Source of the DNA: an uncultured Eubacteriales bacterium
GTDB lineage: Bacteria; Bacillota; Clostridia; Oscillospirales; Acutalibacteraceae
Length of the DNA: 8,891 bases
Assembly (NCBI GenBank): GCA_900317215.1
Contig: ONFW01000179.1
Coordinates: 1 to 8,891 of the forward strand
Direction: 5' to 3'
Of this stretch, positions 1-6,453 are shown one piece after another. The position numbers were made by a program, and so were the translations under genes. Below the pieces are notes generated by a model, which did not search any database, was not told the origin of the DNA, and saw only the letters and a list, made by a program, of their open reading frames with translations. Positions within the stretch are counted from its first letter, which is position 1. Every line of letters starts with the position of its first letter.

Positions 1-70
1 CCGTTGTTGCGCCTGCTATCATCAGAGCCGCAAGAGCTGCGCTGATGACAGCAGTTTTTGTGATCTTCAT
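1..70 (-). CDS. N-terminus of a secreted or lipid-anchored protein (truncated by window edge)
   Basis: Only the first 23 codons are present, reading MKITKTAVISAALAALMIAG and a few more residues. A positively charged start followed by an Ala/Leu/Ile-rich stretch is a typical signal peptide core, so the product is probably exported. No mature domain is visible, so function cannot be assigned. The start at 70 is preferred because an AAAGGA ribosome binding site lies about 10 bases upstream. An in-frame ATG at 79 sits almost on top of that site and is less likely. The gene follows the beta-helix lipoprotein gene on the same strand after 224 bp. Confidence 0.6.
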   Translation of the reverse strand, partial: MKITKTAVISAALAALMIAGATT

Positions 71-166
71 TTTTACCATTTCCTTTATCTTTTATTTGGA
101 AACTCCTGAAGCTTCGGCGCAGGCTTTATCTTCTTCTGCAAACGGATCCTTTTTTGCAGCTCCGCG

Positions 167-172
167 ATTATA
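167..172 (-). promoter_or_regulatory. Possible -10 box for the partial gene at 1-70
   Basis: A perfect TATAAT on the minus strand lies about 97 bases upstream of the start at 70. No good -35 hexamer is visible at 16-18 bp spacing. The 71-294 gap otherwise contains no supported gene, only this box and the inverted repeat at 237-277. Confidence 0.25.
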
Positions 173-236
173 AAGCTTCAAAAGCTGTTCCCTTCAGAGG
201 TTTATTCCGGCTTAGTCTTATTTACGACAGAGGCAT

Positions 237-277
237 GGCTGCAGAACCGTTTGTATATAGCCTTTATGTCTGCAGCC
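237..277 (-). repeat. 9-bp perfect inverted repeat downstream of the beta-helix lipoprotein gene
   Basis: GGCTGCAGA at 237-245 and TCTGCAGCC at 269-277 are perfect inverted copies separated by 23 bases. The repeat lies 17 bases past the stop codon of the lipoprotein gene. The hairpin is not followed by a T tract on either strand, so it is not a standard intrinsic terminator. It could be an mRNA 3'-end stabilising stem, a protein-binding site, or chance. Confidence 0.4.
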
Positions 278-294
278 CGTTCAACAGCCCGGTA

Positions 295-1797
295 TCAGTT
301 CATCATATTGCCTCTGCCAAAATCCCCCCTGTTTCCTCTGCCGCCCATTCCGCCGCCCATCATGGACTGAGGAATACTGTCGACCTGAGTGCCGTTTATG
401 ATGATCGTGCCGCCGTTAGACTGAGCTGTTCCGTCATAATCAAAGGAAGACATCGTGGCTGTCACATCTATTGTGCCGCCGTTTACAATGATATTTCCGT
501 TTGCATCAACTGCGTCTGTGTCGCCCTGACCCATAACTATCTTAGTGGTGCCTCCGTTGAATTCGACTGTCGGAGTTCCGCAGGACCTGCTCTTGTAGGA
601 GGCGTTGATACCGTCGTCAGAAGCGGTTATACTGATATCTCCGCCGTTTATCTGCACATAGGTCGCCTCGATCCCCTCCGAGCCTGTTACGGTAAAGCTG
701 CCGCCGTCTATCATTACGAAGGTCGTCGCCTGCAGAGCATCACTTGATGCCGTTATATTGAAGCTGCCGTTTTTAACATAGATATATCCCTTAGAATCGT
801 CGTCATCATTTTCGCTGTGGAAGGCGTCCTTGGAGGTGTTGATCTCAAAGCTGCCGTCATAAACAGCTATCGAATCATTTGCCTCAATGCTGTCCTTCGT
901 TGTGGTAAGCTTATAAGTGCCGCCTGTCAGCTTTATCCCGTCCTTGCCTGAGATACCGTTCTCAGAGGATTTTATCACAAGAGTTCCGGTTCCGTTGAGC
1001 ACGAGATCGTCCTTTGAAAAGATGACCGCATCGGTTTTTGTATCGCCGTCTGCAGTGAAGCTACCTGTTACAGAAAGTGTGCTTTGGCTGCCTGCTGTTG
1101 TGATGAAGCATTTATCCGCTGACGAAACATATATTACCGGTGAAGATGTATTTGTTACATTCAGACCGTCAAGCACAAGCTGTACCTTTGCCTTGCTGTC
1201 GGCCTCGACCTTTACCGTAAAATCGGAAGCCGTACCCGTGATGATATACACGCCCTCCTCGGTTATAGTCTCGGTCTTATTGTCCGCAGCCTGTATCGTC
1301 TTTGCCGATGAGGTGTCCGCCGTCTGGAGAAGATCGCGCTCCGAGAAAAGAGACTCTGTGTCAAGCTCCGGAGTTACAGATTCTCCTGTAGTTCCCGTCT
1401 GCTCAAAGGGCTGCTGCCCGTTGCCCCAATCTCCGCCGGGACGCTGAGGGAACTGTCCGTTCTCCTGCTGCTGAGGCTGCTGCGGAGGCTGCTCTGTACC
1501 GGACTGCTGTGAGGGTGATTCGGGCCTGTCAGTCTTCTCTGTGGCGTCGGTATTACTGTCCGTACCCGGGGTATCGGAGTCTTCGGTTCCGAAAATCTCG
1601 TCAAAGCTTTTACCTGAGCTGCCGGTGCTGCTTTTACCTGATGCGGAGCTTTCCTCAGGGGTGCTTTTCAGCTCTGTACCCGTTGATGAAACGGAGTTTT
1701 CTGCTGTTGACTGTGTTTCGTCGTTTCGGGGTGTACTGCAGGCTGCAAGGGTCGTTAAAAGAAAAGCTGATATAAGAACAGATAATGTTTTTTTCAT
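295..1797 (-). CDS. Carbohydrate-binding domain lipoprotein, DUF4353/Cthe_2159-type parallel beta-helix
   Basis: The 500-residue product is a predicted surface lipoprotein. A signal peptide ends in a lipobox (LAAC) with the lipidated Cys at residue 20. Residues 21 to about 150 are a low-complexity Ser/Thr/Glu/Pro/Gln stalk, with a Gln/Pro-rich stretch near 101-120. From about 180 to 480 there are repeated rungs such as INGGDISITASDDGINA and VNGGTIDVTA, about 22-25 residues each, rich in NGG and D-G/A-I motifs. This is the pattern of the DUF4353 family, whose studied member Cthe_2159 from Clostridium thermocellum is a calcium-binding beta-helix that binds cellulose and acidic polysaccharide. 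The last 22 residues are rich in Gly, Met and Arg. The start at 1797 is chosen because GGAGGT lies 8 bases upstream and the signal peptide begins there; an upstream in-frame extension to 1980 lacks both. Family assignment is from motif recognition; binding to carbohydrate is inferred. Confidence 0.85.
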   Translation of the reverse strand: MKKTLSVLISAFLLTTLAACSTPRNDETQSTAENSVSSTGTELKSTPEESSASGKSSTGSSGKSFDEIFGTEDSDTPGTDSNTDATEKTDRPESPSQQSGTEQPPQQPQQQENGQFPQRPGGDWGNGQQPFEQTGTTGESVTPELDTESLFSERDLLQTADTSSAKTIQAADNKTETITEEGVYIITGTASDFTVKVEADSKAKVQLVLDGLNVTNTSSPVIYVSSADKCFITTAGSQSTLSVTGSFTADGDTKTDAVIFSKDDLVLNGTGTLVIKSSENGISGKDGIKLTGGTYKLTTTKDSIEANDSIAVYDGSFEINTSKDAFHSENDDDDSKGYIYVKNGSFNITASSDALQATTFVMIDGGSFTVTGSEGIEATYVQINGGDISITASDDGINASYKSRSCGTPTVEFNGGTTKIVMGQGDTDAVDANGNIIVNGGTIDVTATMSSFDYDGTAQSNGGTIIINGTQVDSIPQSMMGGGMGGRGNRGDFGRGNMMN

Positions 1798-1840
1798 AGC
1801 TCTTACCTCCGTTGCTGTATTGTTTTCCTTTGTTGATCGT

Positions 1841-1846
1841 ATTATA
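1841..1846 (-). promoter_or_regulatory. -10 box of the beta-helix lipoprotein promoter
   Basis: A perfect TATAAT on the minus strand predicts a transcript start about 35-40 bases before the ATG at 1797, a normal leader length. The -35 position (about 17 bp upstream) holds only a T/C-rich stretch, so recognition may depend on another factor or sigma subunit. It lies in the 273-bp divergent region 1798-2070, in which no gene is supported. Confidence 0.5.
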
Positions 1847-2021
1847 ACCCTTGTCTTTGGAAAGAAAAAGGAAACCATGTGGAATCTGTGTGGAATAATC
1901 AGTTTTTTTATTAACTTCTGCAGCAGATACGGGCGAAAAAAGCCATGTGATGAGACAGGAGAAGACAGGCGCTTACTCACAAGGCACAGGCCGTATTCTT
2001 CTGTTGGTGTGCTTTTGGGTC

Positions 2022-2050
2022 TTTTATTATGAGGAAGGATATGATATAAT
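2022..2050 (+). promoter_or_regulatory. Promoter of the C11 peptidase gene (extended -10)
   Basis: TATAAT at 2045-2050 is preceded by TGA, giving an extended -10 (TGNTATAAT). TTTTAT at 2022-2027 lies exactly 17 bp upstream as a weak -35. The predicted transcript start near 2057 leaves a leader of only about 14 bases, with the GAGGTG ribosome binding site at 2060-2065 right at its 5' end. Confidence 0.55.
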
Positions 2051-2070
2051 GAAGCTGTTGAGGTGATAAT

Positions 2071-4146
2071 ATGAGAATTACCATAAAAAGGACGGCTGTT
2101 CGTGTAATGTCGGTCATAACAGCCATGTGTACTGTTTTTTCCGCCGCAGGCTGCGGCAGCTACGCAGGAGACGACAGCGATTCGGGAAGAAGCCTCTGGA
2201 CAGTAACCACTATCGAGAGCTCCTTCAAAAACCGCGATCAGATGGTTTCAGGCGCTGTTGAAGGCTCTGCGGCCTCCTCCCTGCCTGAGACGTCAGTGAC
2301 AGTTGTCTCAGAGCCGCCCGTAACGGAAAACAGCTTTACCCTCATGGTATATATGTGCGGCTCGGATATAGAAAAAAACACAGGCAACGCAACCAAGGAT
2401 ATTTTTGAGATGATAGCGGGCTGCGGACAAAACAAAAATGTCAATGTCATCGTTCAGACAGGAGGCTCATCACGCTGGCAGAACGATATTGTAGCAGCCG
2501 ACAGATGTCAGCGGTACAGGATAACAAAGGACGGCATGATCCTCATTGACGATACTCTCGGGCAGAAAAGCATGGGAAAAGGCGATTCGCTGAGAGATTT
2601 CATCAGCTTTACCGCAAAAAAATACCCCGCTCAGAGATACGGGCTTGTTCTGTGGGATCACGGCGGCGGCAGCGCAGGCGGCTGGTGCTATGACGAGAAC
2701 TATCCCATGGAAATGATGTCTATGCCCGCGCTTTGCGATGCTTTAGCCTCGGCAGGGGCAAGCTTTGATCTGATTTGCTTTGACGCCTGTCTTATGGGCG
2801 GCTTTGAGACTTGTCTTGCTCTTGCGCCCTATACGGACAGACTGATCGCCTCCGAGGAGGTGATCCCAAACTGCGGTCTGTACTATACCGACATGATCTC
2901 GGCTGTTTATTCCGACCCGACGATATCAGCGGACGAGCTGGGACGGATCATTGTTGACAGCTATATCGGCAGGGCATACGAGGCTTCTCCATACAAATAT
3001 TCCACTCTCGGCGTTTTTGATACCAAAAAGGTAGTCAACGAGGTTCTCCCTGCGCTTAACAAGGCTGCACAAGGCTGCTCCTCACAACTGAACAACGGCG
3101 GCTATGCCGACCTTTCATTAAAGCGTTCAAAGCTGAAGGAAATGTCTGACGGAGAGAATTATATAGATATGTACGCCTTTGCGGAATCCGAAAACAATAC
3201 CGAATTGATAAACAGGCTTGACACGGCGACGGTGTATTTCAAAGCGACCGACAACTACACCGGAGATCACGGGCTCAATCTTTATTATCCCTACCATGAT
3301 CTTAGTATGATAGATAATATGGACAGTCTCTATGTCAAGGCAGGAATAAGCTCTGGATACACCGATTATCTTCACAGCTTTGCGAATGTCATGGCAGGCG
3401 GACAGCTCTCAGCAGAAAGCCCCTCCGCAGAAGAGAGCTACTCGGATTATGAATGGTATGATGACAGTGAGGCTTATGCTCCCGATTATTATGAGGAATA
3501 CAACAGCAGCACCGATATAGACAAGCTTGAAATAATAAAGCGAAACGGACAGTTCGTGCTTGATCTTTCTGACGAAGACCGTGAAAAGATCAGCAAGATA
3601 GAGCTGGTGTGCATGCTCCCCTTTGAAGAGGGCTTTATCGCCCTCGGAACAGATGATTATTACGTCTGGGACGAGGAGAACGATCTGATAGTAGGATACG
3701 ACAAAACATGGGTCTTTCTTGACGGTCAGATCGTTCCGTTCTTCAATGAGGAGAGCTATTCCGAGGACGATCACTACATAAGCTACGGCTATGTCCCCTG
3801 TGAATATAACGGAGTTAAAGCGCAGATCATTATTGTCTGGAGCACAGAGCTTCCTCAGGGCTTTGTTGCAGGCGTCAGACCTGTTTATGATGACAGCAGC
3901 ATCACTACAAAGGGCTTGTATGACCTGAGGGACGGAGACACCTTCAAAGTAAGCTTTGATCTTTACGATGAGAACATGAATTATCTGACTGCCTTTACCG
4001 ATGAAAGGGAATTCACAGTGGACGGTGAGCTCAAGGTATCCTATGAGGATATCAGCAGCATCGGAGATACATATATTTTCTACAGGATATATGATATTTT
4101 CAACAACGTCTATACTACCGAAAGCGTCACCTACAACGCTTCATAA
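2071..4146 (+). CDS. Clostripain-family (peptidase C11) cysteine protease lipoprotein
   Basis: The 691-residue product is a predicted surface-anchored cysteine protease. The signal peptide ends in a lipobox (SAAGC) with Cys28. Residues 29-85 form a Ser/Val-rich spacer. The peptidase C11 domain starts about residue 88 (FTLMVYMCGSDIE) and carries the His/Cys dyad: LVLWDHGGG gives His197 and CFDACLMGGFE gives Cys240, with the conserved GLNLYYPY segment at 401-408. C11 enzymes of the clostripain type usually cut after basic residues and often self-activate; this is family knowledge, not shown here. Residues about 450-480 are an acidic Tyr/Glu/Asp/Ser linker, followed by a 200-residue beta-rich C-terminal region that I do not recognise. 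The start is supported by GAGGTG 5 bases upstream. The gene is divergent from the beta-helix lipoprotein and ends at a strong terminator. Confidence 0.9.
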   Translation: MRITIKRTAVRVMSVITAMCTVFSAAGCGSYAGDDSDSGRSLWTVTTIESSFKNRDQMVSGAVEGSAASSLPETSVTVVSEPPVTENSFTLMVYMCGSDIEKNTGNATKDIFEMIAGCGQNKNVNVIVQTGGSSRWQNDIVAADRCQRYRITKDGMILIDDTLGQKSMGKGDSLRDFISFTAKKYPAQRYGLVLWDHGGGSAGGWCYDENYPMEMMSMPALCDALASAGASFDLICFDACLMGGFETCLALAPYTDRLIASEEVIPNCGLYYTDMISAVYSDPTISADELGRIIVDSYIGRAYEASPYKYSTLGVFDTKKVVNEVLPALNKAAQGCSSQLNNGGYADLSLKRSKLKEMSDGENYIDMYAFAESENNTELINRLDTATVYFKATDNYTGDHGLNLYYPYHDLSMIDNMDSLYVKAGISSGYTDYLHSFANVMAGGQLSAESPSAEESYSDYEWYDDSEAYAPDYYEEYNSSTDIDKLEIIKRNGQFVLDLSDEDREKISKIELVCMLPFEEGFIALGTDDYYVWDEENDLIVGYDKTWVFLDGQIVPFFNEESYSEDDHYISYGYVPCEYNGVKAQIIIVWSTELPQGFVAGVRPVYDDSSITTKGLYDLRDGDTFKVSFDLYDENMNYLTAFTDEREFTVDGELKVSYEDISSIGDTYIFYRIYDIFNNVYTTESVTYNAS

Positions 4147-4190
4147 AAAAAGACTGCCCCACACTGAGTGAGGCAGTTTTTCTGTTTTTT
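4145..4190. terminator. Bidirectional intrinsic terminator between convergent genes
   Basis: ACTGCC at 4153-4158 pairs with GGCAGT at 4172-4177, extended after one mismatch by CAC (4160-4162) with GTG (4168-4170), leaving a 5-base loop. On the plus strand it is followed by TTTT and a further T6, and on the minus strand by T7. It therefore can terminate both the C11 peptidase gene (stop 4144-4146) and the flavodoxin gene (stop 4191-4189). Both stop codons touch the T tracts, so the two genes share one very compact terminator. Confidence 0.9.
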
Positions 4191-4890
4191 ATCCTTCCTT
4201 AAGCATGCTGTCTGTCCATTCCTTGACCTGCTGAGCTGTTTCCTCTCCGGAAAAGCGCTTTCCTTCGAGCCAGTTTCCTTTTCCCGTAAGCTCAGAGAGC
4301 TTTTTTGCGCTGTCCCCTATATCGGAATGCAGCGAGGTGCAGAAGGGTATCACGGTCTTTCCGTCAAGGTCGTGCGTTTCAACAAAGGTGCTCATTATTC
4401 TGGGAGCTTCTCCCCACCATATCGGATATCCTATAAAGACAGTCTTGTATTCCTGAATATACTTGATATCCTCCTTGAGCTCGGGCCTTGCGGAAGGATC
4501 GTCCATTTCCTTGTTGGCACGGCTGTCGGAATCATGTATATTGAGATCGCCGTCCGTATATGCGACCTTCGGCTTTATCTCGTAAATATCCGCTCCTGCT
4601 GCAGCGGCTATTTTTTTTGCCGTATTCATAGTTTCTCCTGTTGCGGAAAAATACACAACAAGCTTATTGCTCTGGGGACGTGTCTGCTCCTGCTCTGTTT
4701 CCTTTTTAACATGGAAGGCGGAGATCGCCCCTGATACATCAGTCTTATTATCCTTTGAGAGGCTCGGCCCCGAAACTCCCTGTGCGGCAGCGCTGCTCTC
4801 CTCTGAGGTATCTCCGCCCGAGCATGCCGTAAAGCACATTATTACGGCAAGCATGAGCAGAATTATTGAAAAAGCTCTTTTCTTCGTCAT
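4189..4890 (-). CDS. Flavodoxin-domain lipoprotein
   Basis: The 233-residue product has a signal peptide with a lipobox (FTAC, Cys23), then a Ser/Glu/Lys-rich spacer to about residue 75, then a flavodoxin fold. VVYFSATGETMNTA (78-91) is the FMN phosphate-binding loop, with the SATGET motif at 82-87. VFIGYPIWWGEAP (151-163) is a flavin-contacting loop typical of the Flavodoxin_4-type family, and IPFCTS (181-186) is the usual later strand. The product is probably an FMN-binding electron carrier anchored outside the membrane; its redox partner is unknown. The start at 4890 has an AAGGAG ribosome binding site 8 bases upstream. The zinc-ribbon gene ends 55 bp upstream on the same strand with no clear terminator between, so co-transcription is plausible. 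Confidence 0.88.
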   Translation of the reverse strand: MTKKRAFSIILLMLAVIMCFTACSGGDTSEESSAAAQGVSGPSLSKDNKTDVSGAISAFHVKKETEQEQTRPQSNKLVVYFSATGETMNTAKKIAAAAGADIYEIKPKVAYTDGDLNIHDSDSRANKEMDDPSARPELKEDIKYIQEYKTVFIGYPIWWGEAPRIMSTFVETHDLDGKTVIPFCTSLHSDIGDSAKKLSELTGKGNWLEGKRFSGEETAQQVKEWTDSMLKEG

Positions 4891-4891
4891 T

Positions 4892-4936
4892 TGTCAGACT
4901 CCTTTGACAGTGATATCAATGTGTTTTTCACACTGA
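4892..4936 (-). promoter_or_regulatory. Two small inverted repeats in the flavodoxin leader, one framing the ribosome binding site
   Basis: TGTCA (4892-4896) and TGACA (4905-4909) are inverted copies whose 8-base loop contains the AAGGAG ribosome binding site. Next to it, TGTG (4920-4923) and CACA (4929-4932) with flanking TCA/TGA form a second imperfect palindrome of about 21 bp. Both are short and could be chance; they could also be an operator or a translation-control structure. Confidence 0.25.
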
Positions 4937-4945
4937 TGTATCTTA

Positions 4946-5656
4946 TCAGAGATCGTTATCGTCAAAGCCAAGACCGTAGCCGCTGCCGTAGGTGTTCTGA
5001 TAGCTCTCCTCGCCGTAGCCTGTATGTATAGCGTCATCTCCGAAGCCGTTGAATACCGAATCCTGAGCTGAGAAGTCTATCGGTCCCGAGTTTCTTCTGC
5101 CTGCCCTCAGATTGGCGTTCGTAAGCACCGAGCGGCAGTAAGGGCAGGTGGTAACATCGTCCGACTCTCCCAAGGGTGCGCCGCAGTTGGGACATTTCAA
5201 CGCGATAGGATCATTCCCGTTGTTCTGCTGAGGGTCATTCCTGCGCTGATTATTGCTTTGTGAGCTGACTACTCCCGGAGCATAGCCCGGATAATTGCCC
5301 TGACCTACATTCTGCGGTATATTCTGTCTGGACGGGTCACCGTAGTAGGGATCGCTGCTTCCATAGGGAGAGGGCGTGCTTCCACCGGGCGCAGGAGCGC
5401 CGTTCTGCCCGCCGTATCCCGCAGAAGGCGGCTGTACCGGTGGCTGGTCAGTGATCACACTGATGAATATCAGTTTTTTTACAACAGCTACCACAATGAC
5501 AATTACGACTATTATTATGGGGATAAGGATCAAGGCAAAGGGAAAGCCGCCGGAATCGGAGGATTCACCGGCTGCCTGAGCGTTCAGCGGCGCTATTGCC
5601 GAAATAAGCAAGAGCAGCGCAAAAACTAAAAGTGCTTTTAACGATCTGATTTTCAT
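4946..5656 (-). CDS. Membrane-anchored zinc-ribbon protein (intact copy)
   Basis: The 236-residue product is of unknown function. It has an N-terminal signal peptide with a likely cut near residue 29 (NAQAA), a hydrophobic membrane segment at about 40-63, a Pro/Gly/Gln/Tyr-rich linker at about 70-148, then a zinc ribbon with CPNC (Cys155, Cys158) and CPYC (Cys171, Cys174). An acidic Gly/Tyr-rich tail ends in FDDNDL. If the signal is cut, one membrane pass would place the ribbon in the cytoplasm; this is inference. The ATG at 5656 is chosen because GGAAGG lies 8 bases upstream. An in-frame GTG at 5665 falls inside that site. It lies directly downstream of a broken paralogue with the same architecture. 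Confidence 0.75.
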   Translation of the reverse strand: MKIRSLKALLVFALLLLISAIAPLNAQAAGESSDSGGFPFALILIPIIIVVIVIVVAVVKKLIFISVITDQPPVQPPSAGYGGQNGAPAPGGSTPSPYGSSDPYYGDPSRQNIPQNVGQGNYPGYAPGVVSSQSNNQRRNDPQQNNGNDPIALKCPNCGAPLGESDDVTTCPYCRSVLTNANLRAGRRNSGPIDFSAQDSVFNGFGDDAIHTGYGEESYQNTYGSGYGLGFDDNDL

Positions 5657-5661
5657 TGTTT

Positions 5662-6296
5662 TCACCTTCCGGAATGGTTTATATCATATATATCAACGCC
5701 CTCAAGGTCATCGAATAAAGAGAACTGATCGGAATAGTTTGTCGGAGCAGTATAGTTTGTCGGGGCAGGATAATTTGTCGGAGCAGTATAGTTTGTCGGG
5801 ACAGGATAATTTGTCGGGACAGGATAATTTGTCGGGACAGTATAGTTTGTCGGGGCAGTGTAGTTTGTCGGTACGGGATAGTCTGTCGGGACGCTGTTTA
5901 CTCCGACAGCCCCCGTGGTGTCTTCATAAGCGCCAAGCGGCAGTAGGGGCATTTAATATTTTCTGTTTTGCTCAAGGTTACGCCTCAGTCGGGGCATTTC
6001 AGCGCTATCATATCGTTCCTGTCGTTCTGAGCGCCGTAAACTGCAGGACCATTCTGATGCAGCCCGGTCTGCTCATGACTCTTTTTATTATTGTTACGAT
6101 TCTTCTTCCACATTTGCACCATCACAGCAATGAAAAAAGCAATTATTATGAAAGGAACAATACCATCAATAAAACCGCACACATCAAATACGGAGTTATC
6201 CGCATAAACGGCTGCATAATTTTTCAGCAGCAGCATTGCAGATAAAATAAGGATCAGCGCAAAAGTTACAATAGGATTTAAAATTCTTTTATTCAT
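5662..6296 (-). pseudogene. Broken paralogue of the zinc-ribbon membrane protein (in-frame TGA plus frame change)
   Basis: From the ATG at 6296 (GGAG 8 bases upstream) the frame encodes a signal/anchor region (residues about 8-26), a second hydrophobic segment (about 46-62), a polar linker, then IALKCPD followed by TGA at 5987-5985. The intact neighbour has IALKCPNCG, so TGA replaces the second zinc-ligand Cys. Past the TGA the same frame continues GVTLSKTENIKCPYCRLALMK, including the second CPYC pair, then ends at TAA (5900-5898). A one-base shift near the G5 run at 5914-5910 would instead enter an open frame with nine PTNY repeats, ending at 5662. The reconstructed product would be about 211 residues, close to the 236 of the neighbour. 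As read, only a 103-residue membrane protein without a ribbon would be made. A recent pseudogene is most likely; recoding or sequencing error are alternatives. Confidence 0.7.
5734..5895 (-). repeat. 18-bp tandem repeat, nine copies, encoding (V/A)PT(N/D)Y(P/T/S)
   Basis: Nine consecutive 18-bp units begin at 5734, 5752, 5770 and so on to 5878, with plus-strand consensus ATAGTTTGTCGGGACAGT and one to four changes per unit. On the minus strand each unit encodes six residues such as VPTNYT or APTNYP. Since 18 is divisible by three, more than one frame stays open across the array, so an open frame alone does not prove coding. The array sits in the C-terminal part of the broken zinc-ribbon paralogue and is absent from the intact copy. 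Confidence 0.95.
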
Positions 6297-6362
6297 TACT
6301 ATCACTCCTCTGATTGTTTCGTATCGTGTTGTATATTGTTATATTATCATCTGTTGTAAATT

Positions 6363-6391
6363 ATTATATCATCAACTGCTGAATAATAAAA
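6363..6391 (-). promoter_or_regulatory. Promoter of the zinc-ribbon pair (extended -10)
   Basis: On the minus strand, TATAAT (6368-6363) is preceded by TGA as an extended -10. TTTTAT (6391-6386) lies exactly 17 bp upstream as a weak -35. The leader to the ATG at 6296 would be about 60 bases and very A/T-rich. The same hexamers, spacing and TGA extension occur at the C11 peptidase promoter (2022-2050). Confidence 0.5.
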
Positions 6392-6393
6392 TA

Positions 6394-6441
6394 GAAAAAA
6401 TACGATTTTTAGCTCTCAGGAGTAGAACACGAATAAAAATC
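6394..6441 (-). terminator. Possible weak terminator after the cardiolipin synthase gene
   Basis: GATTTTTA and TAAAAATC (6441-6434 and 6411-6404 read on the minus strand) are perfect 8-bp inverted copies with a 22-base loop, followed on the minus strand by GTATTTTTTC. The stem is A/T-rich and the loop long, so termination may be inefficient. It lies just upstream of the promoter at 6363-6391. Confidence 0.35.
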
Positions 6442-6453
6442 CAAAGGAGAAAC

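Noticed and set aside
154..747. Long plus-strand frames opposite the beta-helix lipoprotein
   Set aside because: They have no ribosome binding site or recognisable domain, and lie antisense to a gene with a clear lipobox and repeats; they are frame shadows.
1798..1980. N-terminal extension of the beta-helix lipoprotein to 1980
   Set aside because: The extension would bury the signal peptide and lipobox 61 residues inside the protein and crosses the TATAAT at 1841-1846. The start at 1797 has a GGAGGT site.
5657..5665. GTG start at 5665 for the intact zinc-ribbon gene, and the similar GTG at 6305 for its paralogue
   Set aside because: In both cases the GTG lies inside or against the ribosome binding site that correctly spaces the downstream ATG (5656 and 6296).
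5734..5895. CRISPR array
   Set aside because: Units are 18 bp directly abutting with no unique spacers, and they keep a coding frame; this is a coding tandem repeat.
5950..5952. Independent start at 5952 for the PTNY repeat frame
   Set aside because: The ATG has no ribosome binding site upstream and lies within the CPYC codons of the ribbon frame, so a separate gene is not supported.
5985..5987. Selenocysteine codon in the zinc ribbon
   Set aside because: No clear stem-loop of the bacterial SECIS type is visible right after the TGA, and a second frame lesion follows within 75 bases, so decay is simpler. TGA is also used as a normal stop in this window (for example at 295 and 8691).
5739..6245. 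Plus-strand frame with LSGQ-rich repeats
   Set aside because: It is the antisense reading of the 18-bp array, which stays open because the period is a multiple of three. It has no ribosome binding site and runs across the conserved minus-strand ribbon.
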